Shown: one piece after another, positions 33,978 to 44,879 of the stretch
How the letters are laid out: every line of letters starts with the position of its first letter
Numbering within the stretch: the stretch's first letter is position 1
Source of the DNA: Exophiala sp. HKRS030
Taxonomy: Eukaryota; Ascomycota; Eurotiomycetes; Chaetothyriales; Herpotrichiellaceae
NCBI GenBank assembly: GCA_023897205.1
Contig: JAHWDD010000004.1
Location: 5,084,001-5,148,000, forward strand
DNA: 64,000 bases
Direction of reading: 5' to 3'
Position numbers and translations under genes: made by a program
The notes under the pieces: generated by a model
The model's database searches: none
Told to the model about the DNA's origin: nothing
Seen by the model: the letters and a program-made list of their open reading frames with translations, nothing else

Positions 33978-35542
33978 CTTCGTCGCCCAAATATGGTTTG
34001 GCGCACCTCTTATTCTTCAACCTAACCCCTCACCAGCAACAAGCTGGTTTTGGTGTACAACAACCAGTATGGGCTGCGTAATGGTCCCTGAGAGGAAATT
34101 CCTCAGAATTCACGCCTTTTCAATAATGTTCTTTTTCTCTTCCCACAAAGGAACACCGGCTTTTAGCCCCAGAAATGTTTCTTTCACTGAAATTTTGTCG
34201 GCAAGAAGACCCGGCGGTGTTCTTTCTTGAACAATATCAGCCGTGGCGTGTCCCTGGTAAAAGACGACGGCGATGAGCTTTCGTTCAGGTGGGATGCGAA
34301 GACTCGATCAACCTTGGAAGCCGCGACGATTTCGTGCAGACAGGATAACACTACGGAGGGCCCGGCTCGCGAGGAGAGGATGAAAGTCTGTGGTTCTGGA
34401 TCAGTCGTAAATTACCGACTGTCGTCAATTGAGACACGGCGAACCTTGTGTGGAGTGGTCGTATGGCTGTCGTCTTGTCTGACTGAAAGCTACACAACCC
34501 AAGAGGTAGAAAAGCGAGAGGCCAACGCTCACAGTCTCTCGCGGCGAATTTAGCAAAAGCGAGAGAGGAATTGTCGCGATGGTGCGTGGGTGAGTCGGAG
34601 AGAAGTGAGGTGACGGAGACTCCAAAAACTTTTGAGTGCGAGTCTTAGCGTCGAAACACTTTTCCCTGTGCCGGAAGCGCTGGGGCCAGAAGTGAGGACA
34701 CACGATAGCAATTAAAGCGACAAGCACATCAACAGGTGAACGACCTGGTAACGGAAGGGTAAAAGACGAGGGAGAGAAAGGGTGTGGAAGTGTTGTGCGT
34801 GTGTGGGAACAGAGCAAGCCTTTTTCGTGTGAAAGCTCAGAGTCTGAATTTCGAATTCCTAGCGGCATTTTACTTGCTTCCGAACCGCCAGCGAACAGAG
34901 GGATTTACCAAGGGACTGTATACTCCATCTTTACCCAGCTATTACGCCCACTGCTGCACCGACAACCACACATTCACCCTCAATGCACGGCTGACCCCTC
35001 TCAATGCCCTAACTTGGTCGTCTCTCCTCACTCTACGGTTTGTTCACACTGCGAACACCAGGGCCATTAGCACTGGATCGCGACTTCACGAGAACCTGAT
35101 GACCCTCGTCTGCGCTCTTCCATCTCTACCCGCACCCTGCCAGTCTAGCTAGCTACCGAGCCTATCCAAGTACCTCCAGGACTCCGTATAGCGAACCCAC
35201 GCACCACCCGTCCTCTACTCGTACAAACTGCGTTGCCTATTTTCCGTCGTCTCTCCTCCTCTCCTCTCAAACCTGCATGAATCCACGTATTTGTCTCATT
35301 CTCAATACGATCTAGCCGACTCCTTTGATTGTCCGCATCCTTCACTCAGGCCTCTCCCCGCGTCTCATCCAAATTTAGTATGGCTGAAAGAATAGCTCCA
35401 CGGTCCGAGGTTCAGCCTGATCAAGACTAAGGCCTGTCTACCACCTGACTGTGAAGAGCCTTCGTGAGGACGAAAACGGACGAACGGAGTACAAACGCGT
35501 GGATACACGCGTTGAATGAATTTCCGAAACACCTAGAGACAT
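33978..35542. other. Divergent intergenic region between La protein and Npr3
   Basis: About 1.5 kb of promoter and leader sequence, with CT-rich stretches typical of fungal core promoters. No gene is recognised. A short uORF lies at 35380-35430 (annotated separately). Confidence 0.5.
35380..35430 (+). promoter_or_regulatory. Candidate uORF in the Npr3 leader
   Basis: An ATG at 35380 opens a 16-codon frame (MAERIAPRSEVQPDQD) ending with TAA at 35428-35430, 112 nt before the Npr3 ATG. If the mRNA starts upstream of it, it could dampen Npr3 translation. The transcription start is not known, so this is tentative. Confidence 0.3.
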
Positions 35543-37777
35543 ATGTCGACTGCCACCACATCTCGAAATCCTGCCCTACTCGCCGTTCTTCTTGTTGCGC
35601 AGGGTCGCACTGGCTCCAACGCCCAGCTTGTCTTCCATTATCCTCCAGACCCGTTAGCGGCAGCTCGTACCGCCGAAGCAATATCTCTGGCGGAAGATGA
35701 TGAGGAAGACAGCTCTAGCAGTGACTCTGAAGATTCTTCCTCCGACGATGACTTCGAGTTGTTCATAAAGCGCATCAACCACACGGCACCTGCGAATCCT
35801 GATAGTCGATCGCAGAATTCGGACGAGGATGACGAAGATGTGCAGGTAAAGAGAGGGTCTGTAGACAGTGAGGGCTGGAAACCTCCCTGGGAGCCACTCC
35901 TTGGGCTGGGCGAGGATGGTCTGGTGAGCCTCTTGACCCCGGGAAGGGCCTGGCACAAACGCAGATTTGAGCTTGGTATTAATGATCTGACCTTTCTGGG
36001 CAGACCAGTCTATGCTCGTGAAGAAGGATACTGGCGGAAGCCCCGAGTTAAGAAGCAGAGATCGTTAGTGGAGGACGATGCACAACATTCCTCAGACACT
36101 GCAGTAAGTGACAGTGGCATAGACGATGGGAACAACAGCCCAGACGGCTCGTCTGAGGGACATGTCCGTGACAAAAAGGCAAAGAGCACCTCTGAATCAA
36201 CAAAGACACAGCTTACCATGTTTCATCTTGTATTTGTGATGGATCCATCTCCATTAGAGCATTCCTTGAGAGTAAAGGATATGTATGATCATGTGGTGAA
36301 GAAGTTGTCCAAGGTTCTCAAATGGGAACAGTCCCATCACAACTATGTGTGGGAGCAGTCAGAGCTGCTACAGTCCATCAAGTCCACACATGCCCACCAG
36401 CAGTCGTCCACGCGCACGCTTTACACCGAGATGATGAGAAAGTCATCACTAGCGGCAGCCATTGCCAAAGTGTTTGACAACATCTCTGCTTCTAAAATTG
36501 CTGCAATCACACTTAGCTCCAAGTTATCAGTCTCTCTTCAGATTCCTCCTGTTACATCGACGTCATACCTGCCTTCGCTCACCGAGCCTCCTTTAGAGCC
36601 TGGTCTGTGGCTCACTACAGCCACGGATCCTGCTTCAACTGAGGCCGATATGGATACAGCGTCAAGTTCTGGGGCCTTGCAGCTTTCCAAAAACTTTACG
36701 CTTCTTCTCAAGGCCAGCCCCCAAAAGATTCTCAAAGACATTCAGGCTGCGGGAGGACCGTTGGCAATGCCATTGACAAACTTTATAAGCAATGCAAAGC
36801 CGACAAAGTCCTTTTACAAGATTTCTGTGCTTTCAGGCATCAATCTGTCTGATATCCAGCACCTTGCGCGCCATCTTGTCTACTGGCGACGTGCCATTGC
36901 GATCCCTCCACTGCATCAGCGAGATACCTATATTGTTTCACCAAACGCGAATATGCAGAAGCTAGTAGGGGCCTGCAAGACGTACGAAGCGACATTCCCG
37001 ATGATGCCTTCCTTACCGAAGATGCTCAGTGTATTGAGTGGAACCCCGTCACCTTATGGCGCACTGATCCCCAGTAGCGACCACAAAGAAGAATATTACC
37101 GCGTTTTGGAATGGCTTGTGCGTGAGGGCTGGGTCACACAACTCCGCACGTTTGCTTTGGTGCGCATTGACCCGGAAGTCAAGAAAGCTGTGCGAGAGAA
37201 GGAACGTGAAGAGAAGGGGTCCAGGACACCTGCGGACAAGGACTTGCGGGAATCTGCTGATGTATCCAAGAGCTTCGGAAGCGGAACCCCAACCACTGTT
37301 GCCAGCAGCATGATATCCGGTTTCAGACAACGACCCAGTATGGTCAGTCGTCCCTCAAGCGACGGAAGACAGTCGATTTCAACCGACCATACCAGCTCAC
37401 GCGGTCAGCAATTCAAACACAACCCAAAACAGGCCAGCTTGGTGTTATCTCCCCAACGTGCATCTCCTGAAGAGTCCCGTTGGCTCGACCATATTGCGTC
37501 GACACTAACGTCTTCTCTGAATGCTTCACGAACAGATCTACCAGCATCACCCTCGTCTGAGAATGATCTAGACACAGCCGATGTCCGGCGATATTGGTCA
37601 GTCTTTGTAAAGTACTTCTCCGGTCATGAAGCCTTGGAGAAAATTCCAGTACGCGAAGGTCTCAAGAGAAAAAACGTATGGGATATGCTTATGAAGATGG
37701 GATTGGAGTTTAATGGAGGAGTTGAGGATGAAAAGGGCGAGAATAAAAAGGTACTTGTCACAATACGACACTGGTAG
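35543..37777 (+). CDS. NPR3: Nitrogen permease regulator 3 (Npr3), GATOR1/SEACIT subunit
   Basis: A single exon of 744 residues. With Npr2 and Iml1 it forms the SEACIT/GATOR1 complex on the vacuole, which inhibits TORC1 when amino acids are scarce. The N-terminal longin-like domain starts LLAVLLVAQGRTGSNAQLVF and is interrupted by an acidic Ser/Asp/Glu insert (about residues 50-75). It resumes with LGINDLTFLGRPVY and TMFHLVFVMDPSP, continuing through SVLSGINLSDIQHLARHLVY. The C-terminal winged-helix part contains EEYYRVLEWLVREGWVTQLR and the terminal FVKYFSGHEALEKIPVREGL. All parts of the family are present. The start at 35543 is in good context and fits the conserved N-terminus. Confidence 0.93.
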   Translation: MSTATTSRNPALLAVLLVAQGRTGSNAQLVFHYPPDPLAAARTAEAISLAEDDEEDSSSSDSEDSSSDDDFELFIKRINHTAPANPDSRSQNSDEDDEDVQVKRGSVDSEGWKPPWEPLLGLGEDGLVSLLTPGRAWHKRRFELGINDLTFLGRPVYAREEGYWRKPRVKKQRSLVEDDAQHSSDTAVSDSGIDDGNNSPDGSSEGHVRDKKAKSTSESTKTQLTMFHLVFVMDPSPLEHSLRVKDMYDHVVKKLSKVLKWEQSHHNYVWEQSELLQSIKSTHAHQQSSTRTLYTEMMRKSSLAAAIAKVFDNISASKIAAITLSSKLSVSLQIPPVTSTSYLPSLTEPPLEPGLWLTTATDPASTEADMDTASSSGALQLSKNFTLLLKASPQKILKDIQAAGGPLAMPLTNFISNAKPTKSFYKISVLSGINLSDIQHLARHLVYWRRAIAIPPLHQRDTYIVSPNANMQKLVGACKTYEATFPMMPSLPKMLSVLSGTPSPYGALIPSSDHKEEYYRVLEWLVREGWVTQLRTFALVRIDPEVKKAVREKEREEKGSRTPADKDLRESADVSKSFGSGTPTTVASSMISGFRQRPSMVSRPSSDGRQSISTDHTSSRGQQFKHNPKQASLVLSPQRASPEESRWLDHIASTLTSSLNASRTDLPASPSSENDLDTADVRRYWSVFVKYFSGHEALEKIPVREGLKRKNVWDMLMKMGLEFNGGVEDEKGENKKVLVTIRHW

Positions 37778-38686
37778 GGATGAATAAAATAATGTACTAT
37801 GTCCTAGGATCGGAAAGCATCTGACTGTGTACATGAAGCTTGAGATCCAGGACACGACATGTTTGTTCCTGGGCAGTATGTATAAATACTTAATGATAAA
37901 GGTTCTGGAGCGATTCCATGCACCAGTGATACTATAAAATCCATCGTGATCTTGGTATCCTTCGACCATTGTCACTATTTATGAAGTCCAGGCTCAGTAT
38001 CAGGCCTCTCATTTATCCTCATAGTTGCCCGTGCTCGCTTTGGGCGCGGCTCCTGCTCTTCCCCGAACCTGTCTAGTCAACTCATCACTGAATCCAATCA
38101 CATCGCCGGAATAACTCAGCCCCGAGATGGCGGCTGCCTCAACTGCACAGTCCCAGGCCTTGTAACTTCAGCGAAGGCAACCAAAACCATCCGTATCAGA
38201 CATCTCCATACAACCCTGATTGTGGCTGCTCACCCTCGTCTGCGTACGCGATCAGGCAGATTCGTAAATCACAATATTGTTCATCCAGAGGTCACTTAGC
38301 CTCGGCTCTGAATGCTCATGAGGCTATGACGCACGCTGACACTCATAGCCGCATAACAAAAAGCACCGTCTGTCTTGACTGCAGTTGAATCAAGGATCCT
38401 TCAGCTCAATATTTACCTCCGAGTGCCAGCCATGCAACAAGGGAGTCAACTCGTGACTATACCCCAGGGCCATCTCAGATGCCGGTCCGGTAATGGGTGA
38501 CGAGAACAAAAGAGACCACACATTAGCAACATCATAATTCAATGAAAAGCTTTCTAACAGCATTTCGTCCTACGCTGCGCCAGGTCAACCCAAAGCTCTG
38601 TCCAATAATCGCGCCTCCAGACAACACCAAGCCTGAAGACGTTTGACAGACTCGTGTGTCCGTTTGCATCGAGCAATCATTGTCCA
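37778..38686. other. Intergenic region
   Basis: About 0.9 kb between two plus-strand genes. No coding sequence, RNA gene or repeat is recognised. Confidence 0.5.
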
Positions 38687-40087
38687 ATGTCTGGGCAAAC
38701 ACCCGAGTCAGACCCCCCTCAACAACGTGGTCTCAAAAATACCATTACCGATGGCTCATTCTGGAGCATCCCTGACTGGGAACTTCTTTCTCTGATCAAG
38801 TCGGAATTTCCGACTGAGCTGCAGCGGTTACACCGTGCAACCTTCGTTCGAGATTCGGATGCCCCTGGCCCCGCTGGTCCATCGATATCTGAGTTCCTTT
38901 ACGGACATGATTACCCAGAAGTGAACCGGACCCTACTAGGTATCCTCGCTTTGCGATGGCTGTGGAATGACGAGCACGATGTATTCGTCGGCACACAATC
39001 TCCACAAGTGAGGCTGACTCGCGAATCCTTCGATTGGCTGAGGAAAATATACACCACCGGTCTAAAGTCAGCAGAGGACGTTTATACTTTGATCACTTGT
39101 ATGATCATCAACGATCTAGGTAAAGATCCACAACTTGCTACCGACCATGCAGACAAAAATGGCGTCGACATCTCGAATGTCAATCATGATATGATTCTCT
39201 ACCAAGCAGTCGAGGCCGGGATGATCCAAGCTCTGGATCGACTCAGCGAGCGTGACAAGCAATATGTTCTGTTGGGTATGAAACTCGGATCAAATTTCAA
39301 TTTCGGCCAACTCGCTCAAGCAGAAAATGTTCCAGCATCGCTCACTGGACTAGTAGAGATGCGTGGCCACGATCGCGCATTTGAACTACGGTTCATGGAA
39401 CAAGTCCTTGATCTTGCTGGAGCTTCTGGTCACGAGGACTGGACCTGCGCGAAGGAGATGATCGAACCGGTGTTCCAATCGTATCGTAATGTTTACGATG
39501 TGGCTTATGCAATCATCAACGGACACAGAAGCCTGCGAGAAGGGTACGATATCATTCTCGTCCGGAGAGCAGAATTGTTACATCGACTAGGGTACCGACG
39601 TAACCTCGACGTCAAAAACCCTGCGGATCGTGCGTTGATGCGACTCTTTTGTCTGAGTAACTCGTCCAACGTGCAAGATGCCGAGATGTACTTCGAAGCG
39701 TTTACCTCTGGTATACCAGAAGAATCGAGACGGATGCTGATCTCAGGTCTTAATCTGGATGGTGTAGTGCAATCGCCAGCCGTGCAGACGACCTATCTTC
39801 CGGCGATGCTGACAAAGGCTGTCAGGCACACCTTGAACGAGACCAAAGAAGAAAAGAACAGGGTCATTAGCGCCATGTTGCGCTACCTTGCGCGGTGCCA
39901 GAAAGTGAATGAATCGAGCCTCGACCAACTGCCGAAAGAAGTCACAGTCATCGAAAGGGATGTGAGAAGAATAATCCCCGTGCTGGACAGTGACGCATTC
40001 AAAAACGATCCTGATGTATTGGACCAGGAAGAGATACCTAATGACCAAGTTGCCAACATGGCACCAGACATTGACAGCAGCAATTAA
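38687..40087 (+). CDS. Conserved-looking hypothetical protein
   Basis: One exon of 466 residues from the ATG at 38687 (MSGQTPESDPP); the frame is open for a short way upstream without an ATG. The protein is soluble and mostly helical, with no signal peptide or membrane helix. It has EDVYTLITCMIINDLGKDPQ followed by DHADKNGVDISNVNHDMIL, faintly like a metal-binding HD-type arrangement, though I cannot assign the family. Other blocks are WSIPDWELLSLIKSEFP near the N-terminus and RLGYRRNLDVKNPADRALMR. It is convergent with the peroxidase gene downstream. Continuous, well-biased coding sequence makes it a real gene; its function is unknown. Confidence 0.75.
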   Translation: MSGQTPESDPPQQRGLKNTITDGSFWSIPDWELLSLIKSEFPTELQRLHRATFVRDSDAPGPAGPSISEFLYGHDYPEVNRTLLGILALRWLWNDEHDVFVGTQSPQVRLTRESFDWLRKIYTTGLKSAEDVYTLITCMIINDLGKDPQLATDHADKNGVDISNVNHDMILYQAVEAGMIQALDRLSERDKQYVLLGMKLGSNFNFGQLAQAENVPASLTGLVEMRGHDRAFELRFMEQVLDLAGASGHEDWTCAKEMIEPVFQSYRNVYDVAYAIINGHRSLREGYDIILVRRAELLHRLGYRRNLDVKNPADRALMRLFCLSNSSNVQDAEMYFEAFTSGIPEESRRMLISGLNLDGVVQSPAVQTTYLPAMLTKAVRHTLNETKEEKNRVISAMLRYLARCQKVNESSLDQLPKEVTVIERDVRRIIPVLDSDAFKNDPDVLDQEEIPNDQVANMAPDIDSSN

Positions 40088-40301
40088 TGAGACAACACCA
40101 TCTAATTGACGAACCTGAATCACGAGTACTCAACTGGAATCTAAAAGCACCATCATAATCTATCGGGGGAATCACCAATTTGTCAGAGAACAAGTCTCGT
40201 TGCAGTCATCCCAATATCTTTAACGCCTTCTCTACATGACAAAGCCAAAGCTCCATTGAAACGCCGTGATCAACCCAATGATGCTATACTGGAGCGCCAC
40301 A

Positions 40302-41366
40302 TTACATCTTCGACTTGAGCACCACCGAACCTTTTGCTTTCTCCATTTCCTTCTTCAATCGGCCAGCCTCATGCGCAATCTGCCCGGCGCCCTGATCTCG
40401 CCCCGGTACGCCAGGCGAATCACTCTTCTTGGGGGCACTTCTATACCCATCTTCCACATTCTCTTGGTTGATGACGTCTCCTTGGGCATCGCGTTGAATT
40501 CCTAGCTCCATCAATTTGGCAAACACGCCTGCGAAGTCTCGGAAGAACAACTCCTTGTCCTCGGCATATTTATACACCCATTTTTTGAAGCTAGGATCTT
40601 CCAGCAGAGCCATATCGGTAGGCAACATCATCAGAGTCTCCTCCTCCTGTTCCTCTGGATCAAGATCCTCGTCAACGTAAATGAACTGCTCCAGTCCATT
40701 CTCCAACTTCTTCTTTTTCCACTCATGCGTCTTCAACAACTTGAAATATGTATTCGAAAACCGAGTTGGGTTGTTGACCCATTTACCCTCGAAACCGGAG
40801 CGCCCGCTGTGGCATCTTCCGAGGTTATGGGCTCCACTGAGGGCCACAATCTCTCGATCATCGAAGCCCATGCGGTAGAAGATCCAACGAAGGTGGTCAG
40901 CGCCTTTGCTCCCATCCGGTAGGCGCCCGCGTGGCGGCACTCGAGAGTCATCGGTGAAATCGGTCCGGCCACCTTGCCAGGATATTTCGGGGCCGCCCAT
41001 CTCACGTATCGCAACGATTGCTGCGAGTGTCCACAAATCGGCGTAGGTGATCCAAGGGAAAGACGCCTTGATGGGTTCGAGAAAAGCCCGGGCATACTGG
41101 AGGCCTGCGTTGGCTGGATCGCCGCCTTCGGCTTCATAGCGCATGCCGGCGCCATTGCTACCTCCCGTGTTCGTCTCGGCATCATACGTGCCCGCTGAAT
41201 GCCAGGCCAAGCGGACCAAGACAGGCCCAGCGCTGCCATCGTCATAGTCGGGCTGATTGAGGAGAGCTTTTATGGCTTCTTTTACGGGAGCGAGTCGAGA
41301 CGCTGAAGGTGAGTTTGTGGGTAAGGTTTCTGATGATGAAGGTTGAGATTCAGGAAAGGTGGACAT
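40302..41366 (-). CDS. Cytochrome c peroxidase-like heme peroxidase
   Basis: A single exon of 354 residues, class I heme peroxidase. It reduces hydrogen peroxide, with cytochrome c or a small reductant as donor. The distal site is in [16 protein letters not shown] (Arg, Trp, His). The proximal heme ligand His is in [16 protein letters not shown]. The family block [20 protein letters not shown] is present, and [17 protein letters not shown] carries the Asp hydrogen-bonded to the proximal His. There is no obvious mitochondrial targeting peptide: the N-terminus is Ser/Pro-rich and uncharged. It therefore looks like the shorter cytosolic CCP-type peroxidase found beside the mitochondrial one in ascomycetes. 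It is convergent with the gene at 38687. Confidence 0.9.
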   Translation of the reverse strand: MSTFPESQPSSSETLPTNSPSASRLAPVKEAIKALLNQPDYDDGSAGPVLVRLAWHSAGTYDAETNTGGSNGAGMRYEAEGGDPANAGLQYARAFLEPIKASFPWITYADLWTLAAIVAIREMGGPEISWQGGRTDFTDDSRVPPRGRLPDGSKGADHLRWIFYRMGFDDREIVALSGAHNLGRCHSGRSGFEGKWVNNPTRFSNTYFKLLKTHEWKKKKLENGLEQFIYVDEDLDPEEQEEETLMMLPTDMALLEDPSFKKWVYKYAEDKELFFRDFAGVFAKLMELGIQRDAQGDVINQENVEDGYRSAPKKSDSPGVPGRDQGAGQIAHEAGRLKKEMEKAKGSVVLKSKM

Positions 41367-42765
41367 TTTGGAGGTCTGTGTGAGGATTTAACGTTGACGC
41401 GGTCAGAAAAAGGTGCAGTCGCGAAGGCTGGGGGAGAGTGTGCGTGTTCGTCACTGGTGGCAATTGAAGCAGAACCTCTCTAGAGTGGCTGAAGGGGAAC
41501 TGAATGAATGTTGGAGAGTGAAAGATCTGTGAGTCTAGTTTTGTTTGATTGGGGGGCAACGCTGGAGATGAGATAAAGAGAGATCTGAGAAGAAAGGAAA
41601 CAAGAAGAGAGGCAAGCTCGGATGATATGATATATTTAAGGAGACACGTGAGAACGAAGCACGAGCATGAGCATGAAGGAACGAAAAAACGAAATGCAAC
41701 AGTCATCGGAGAAAGAAACCTATAACACGGGACACGCAATAGAGAGGGTGAGCATGCCTCTCGAGGGCCAAACTACTCGCAAGACAAGCCAAAGAACGAA
41801 AACAAACCTCGGCAAGTTGTCCTGTCCCTTGTTCGATTCTGAGTCGAACGAATGATGGACTCTCAGATAAGAGTCGAAATACGCATCAAAGGCCGATTTT
41901 CCAATGCTGAATGTGGGTCGAGAGATTTAAAAAAAAAAGAAATTGTACGAGTAAGGACAGCGGTGTTTGGGGGCAATTTTTTCTGGGTCTCTCCCTTTCT
42001 CGGCCTTTGCAAAGGAGAGGAGTGAAACAAGAAAACATGTGCAGGGTCTGAAGGGCCGATAAGGAGAAGGAAGGAGCCACCAAAAATTGCAAGAGTTTAT
42101 GGGCCCGTCAAGGCGGCGAGGCTGAAATATGTCATGACACTATTGTGTACTGTGCGAGGACGAACATACAAATCATGCAGTCATGAACCATGTCCGGATA
42201 TCGGAATCGGAGATCAAGGCCGAGAAGTCTGCACATACAGTACAGGAACTGTCAACGGGTAGATACGGGAAAGGGTACCAAGGATGCCCGGAGAGATTTT
42301 TGTACTCTGTATATCATGAGCCGAGGTACAATTGTTGGACTGATAAGATAAGCAACGAGGGCAGAAACAATTAGGCGACCTTTATCCGACGTTTGTAACT
42401 GTATTAATCTAATACCATATCGATCATCAGCAGACATCGGTAATAAGTAAAGATGCAAAAATGTCTGATCAGATCGGTATGTATAGCTACGTACAGAGTA
42501 CATGAAATGTTCGCCAATGTACTATAATATCCCCAAGGTAGAATCTTTGTTCAAATGACGCCTAAAACATGCTATATTCTATCTTCCCTTGATGCAGCCT
42601 TTCAAACAAACAGATACATGTGTAAGATCGAAACTCCGTCGCTGATGATGACAGAAAAGATCAAAATCAAAGATTCATGTTGGGGAAATTCAAGTCATGA
42701 GTGTATTTGCAGCCTTGTCTTCTTACTCTTTTGATTTTTGTTGGTCTGTGGAGGGGCTGTCTCAA
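41367..42765. other. Intergenic region, promoter of the peroxidase gene
   Basis: About 1.4 kb. Near the peroxidase start it is CT-skewed, as expected for a fungal promoter, with a poly-A/T run near 41930. No gene or RNA is recognised. Confidence 0.45.
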
Positions 42766-44409
42766 TCACTCTGGCGCGGATGACAATCTCGTGGCCTCTC
42801 TTTGCAACTCCAACTTCTCGTCGGCGGTGAGGTCGCTCTTGGCCTTGCCGACCTTGCCCCAGATGGTCATGATGACCAGGCTGGCGGCGCCCGTGGCCAC
42901 GGCGAGCCAAAAGGTGTTTTTGTAGCTCCGCCTCAGGCCCGCCTCGTCCACGGTGTAGGACTGGACGATGTCGCTGAAGCCGAGGACGACGGCCATGCCG
43001 AGCTGGAGGACGCTGTTGATCAGGCCGCCCGCGAGACCCTGCCGGGAGGACGGCAGCTGCGTGGTGACGAAGACGCAGATCAGCGTGTACGACAGGTCGA
43101 TGCTCATGGTGGTCAGGATGTTCGAAGGGAATATCCAAGCCCAGTAGCTCCCGCCCTCGGGGACGAGGGCCAGGAGGAGGGGCGCGCCGACGGCCGACGC
43201 CCCGGACACGACCAACAAGGCCCTCCCGGGCACCAAGTGCAGGAAGTAGCCTTCCAGGATGTTGAGGACGATGCCGCCGATGGCCGTGGGCGTGAACCAA
43301 GCCACGACCTGCAAGGGTGTGGCGCCCATGATGTTCTGGAAGTACTGGGTGCCGTAGAGGAGGTAGATGCCGCAATTGCCGTACAGCAGGAGCAGGGCGA
43401 CGGTGAGTTGCGTCATGCAGGGGGTCGCGAAGACGTCGGCCGGCAAGAGGGGCATCTCGGCGACCCGGCCCTCGATGTACGCCGCGACGAACAACACGAC
43501 GCAGCCGACGCAGAGGAGCGTGGGGATGTAGGGTGTGCGCCAGCCTCGCGTGGCATGTGCCGATTCCGTGATGGCGAACACGACCAAGACGATCCCAGAC
43601 ACAATGGCCACGGAGCCGAGCCAGTCCATGACGATCCCGTTCTTGCGTCGCTCCTTGGAGTCGTCGGGTATGAAGATGGCCGACGTGACGAGCACCAGGA
43701 AGGTCAGTGACGCGCCGACCCAAAAGTACCAGCCCCAGCGGATGAATTGGCTGATGATGCCCGCGCAGAAGATGCCAAAGTAGAACCCGATGACCGCGAA
43801 CGTGCCGTACATGGCGAAGACGAGGTTCTTCCGGGGTCCTGGGCGGTAGACGGTGCCCATCAACATGACACCCGTCGGTAGGAAAGCGGCGGGGCCCAGG
43901 CCCTGCAGAGCCCTACACAGGTCCATCATCAGTGGGTTCGTGGAGAATCCGCATACGATACTCCAGACCACGAGCCAGGCCAGACCGGCCAGATACACCG
44001 GATATCCGCCGTACATGTCGCCCAGTCTACCAAAGACCAGGAGTGTGGCCGCGATGACGAGGGAGAATGCCGTCGCTGGCCAGACACTGGAGGATTGAGG
44101 AATGCCAAGGTCCTCGATGAGGGTGGGGAGGATGATGTTGAAGCCCGAGACAAAGTACTCGGTCAAAATCTGAGACATCAGAATCGAGAAGACGAATCCC
44201 AGTTCAGACCAGACGGTTTTGAAGGCTGGGGGTCGTTCGCGGCCCAGACGCTCGATACGGGCCTCCATTGACTCTTCGGTGTCTGGTTCCGTCGGGGCCT
44301 TTTCAACTACGGGCAACTCCATGGTGCTGCTCTCGTTTGAGGTAGGGTTCGGAGGTGATGCGACGACAACATGCTTGTCCGGGTTCGGGTCCGGTTGTTG
44401 GAGCGCCAT
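42766..44409 (-). CDS. MFS drug-efflux transporter, DHA2-like (14 TM)
   Basis: A single exon of 547 residues. The hydrophilic N-terminus (about 70 residues) contains ARIERLGRERPPAFKTVWSE. Helices then follow, with VFGRLGDMYGG (motif A of the first half), RALQGLGPAAFLPTGVMLMG (motif C-like antiporter region) and GPRKNLVFAMYG. The second half has LLLLYGNCGIYLLYGTQYFQ and QLPSSRQGLAGGLINSVLQL. This is the pattern of fungal DHA2 / aminotriazole-resistance-type exporters, which pump drugs or metabolites out by proton antiport. Codon third positions are strongly G/C, unlike nearby genes, and this generates long spurious open frames on the opposite strand (42802-43710). The substrate is unknown. Confidence 0.87.
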   Translation of the reverse strand: MALQQPDPNPDKHVVVASPPNPTSNESSTMELPVVEKAPTEPDTEESMEARIERLGRERPPAFKTVWSELGFVFSILMSQILTEYFVSGFNIILPTLIEDLGIPQSSSVWPATAFSLVIAATLLVFGRLGDMYGGYPVYLAGLAWLVVWSIVCGFSTNPLMMDLCRALQGLGPAAFLPTGVMLMGTVYRPGPRKNLVFAMYGTFAVIGFYFGIFCAGIISQFIRWGWYFWVGASLTFLVLVTSAIFIPDDSKERRKNGIVMDWLGSVAIVSGIVLVVFAITESAHATRGWRTPYIPTLLCVGCVVLFVAAYIEGRVAEMPLLPADVFATPCMTQLTVALLLLYGNCGIYLLYGTQYFQNIMGATPLQVVAWFTPTAIGGIVLNILEGYFLHLVPGRALLVVSGASAVGAPLLLALVPEGGSYWAWIFPSNILTTMSIDLSYTLICVFVTTQLPSSRQGLAGGLINSVLQLGMAVVLGFSDIVQSYTVDEAGLRRSYKNTFWLAVATGAASLVIMTIWGKVGKAKSDLTADEKLELQREATRLSSAPE

Positions 44410-44879
44410 GAGTGGCGATCAGGATGAAATCAAGGTCAAGTGGAGGGACAGATGATGATAGCACGACGTAAATTCATGATTCGATATATTGGAAGAGAAA
44501 GGAAATATATAGCGAACCTGAAATGAATGGATGCTAGGCGTATAGAGTCATACGCTGAATCATGAATATGTAACAACAGTGGACATTATGTCCCGGAGAA
44601 GAAGGATTTTTGGATCAATGTAATTAATACATCTGCGGAGAAAGCAAACTCCCTAAAAGTAGCTTCCAAGACTTCGAAGCCTTCTTCCGAGAGACGTCGA
44701 GAGGCACGAATTCGGCAAATCATGTTCACACGGCTGAGAAACGATGGAGTAATGGTTGATTTTGCTAAAGCAGAAGCAGGAGATGCAGCCGTCACCGAAT
44801 TAAAAGTCAGCAGCCTTGGCGATCCGATCTTTTCCTCCGTCCTTCTCCAGCTATTTCCGTCTTCCCCAATGGATCCAGT
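44410..44879. other. Short intergenic region
   Basis: About 0.5 kb between two tandem minus-strand genes. No independent gene is seen; it holds the DHA2 promoter and the 3' end of the MARVEL-like gene. Confidence 0.4.

Noticed and set aside
42802..43710. 302-codon open frame on the plus strand inside the DHA2 transporter
   Set aside because: It mirrors high G/C third positions of the real gene on the other strand, has low-complexity composition and matches no family.
42695..43723. 342-codon minus-strand frame overlapping the DHA2 gene
   Set aside because: His/Arg-rich composition typical of a shifted frame of a GC-rich gene; the real frame is the 547-residue transporter.
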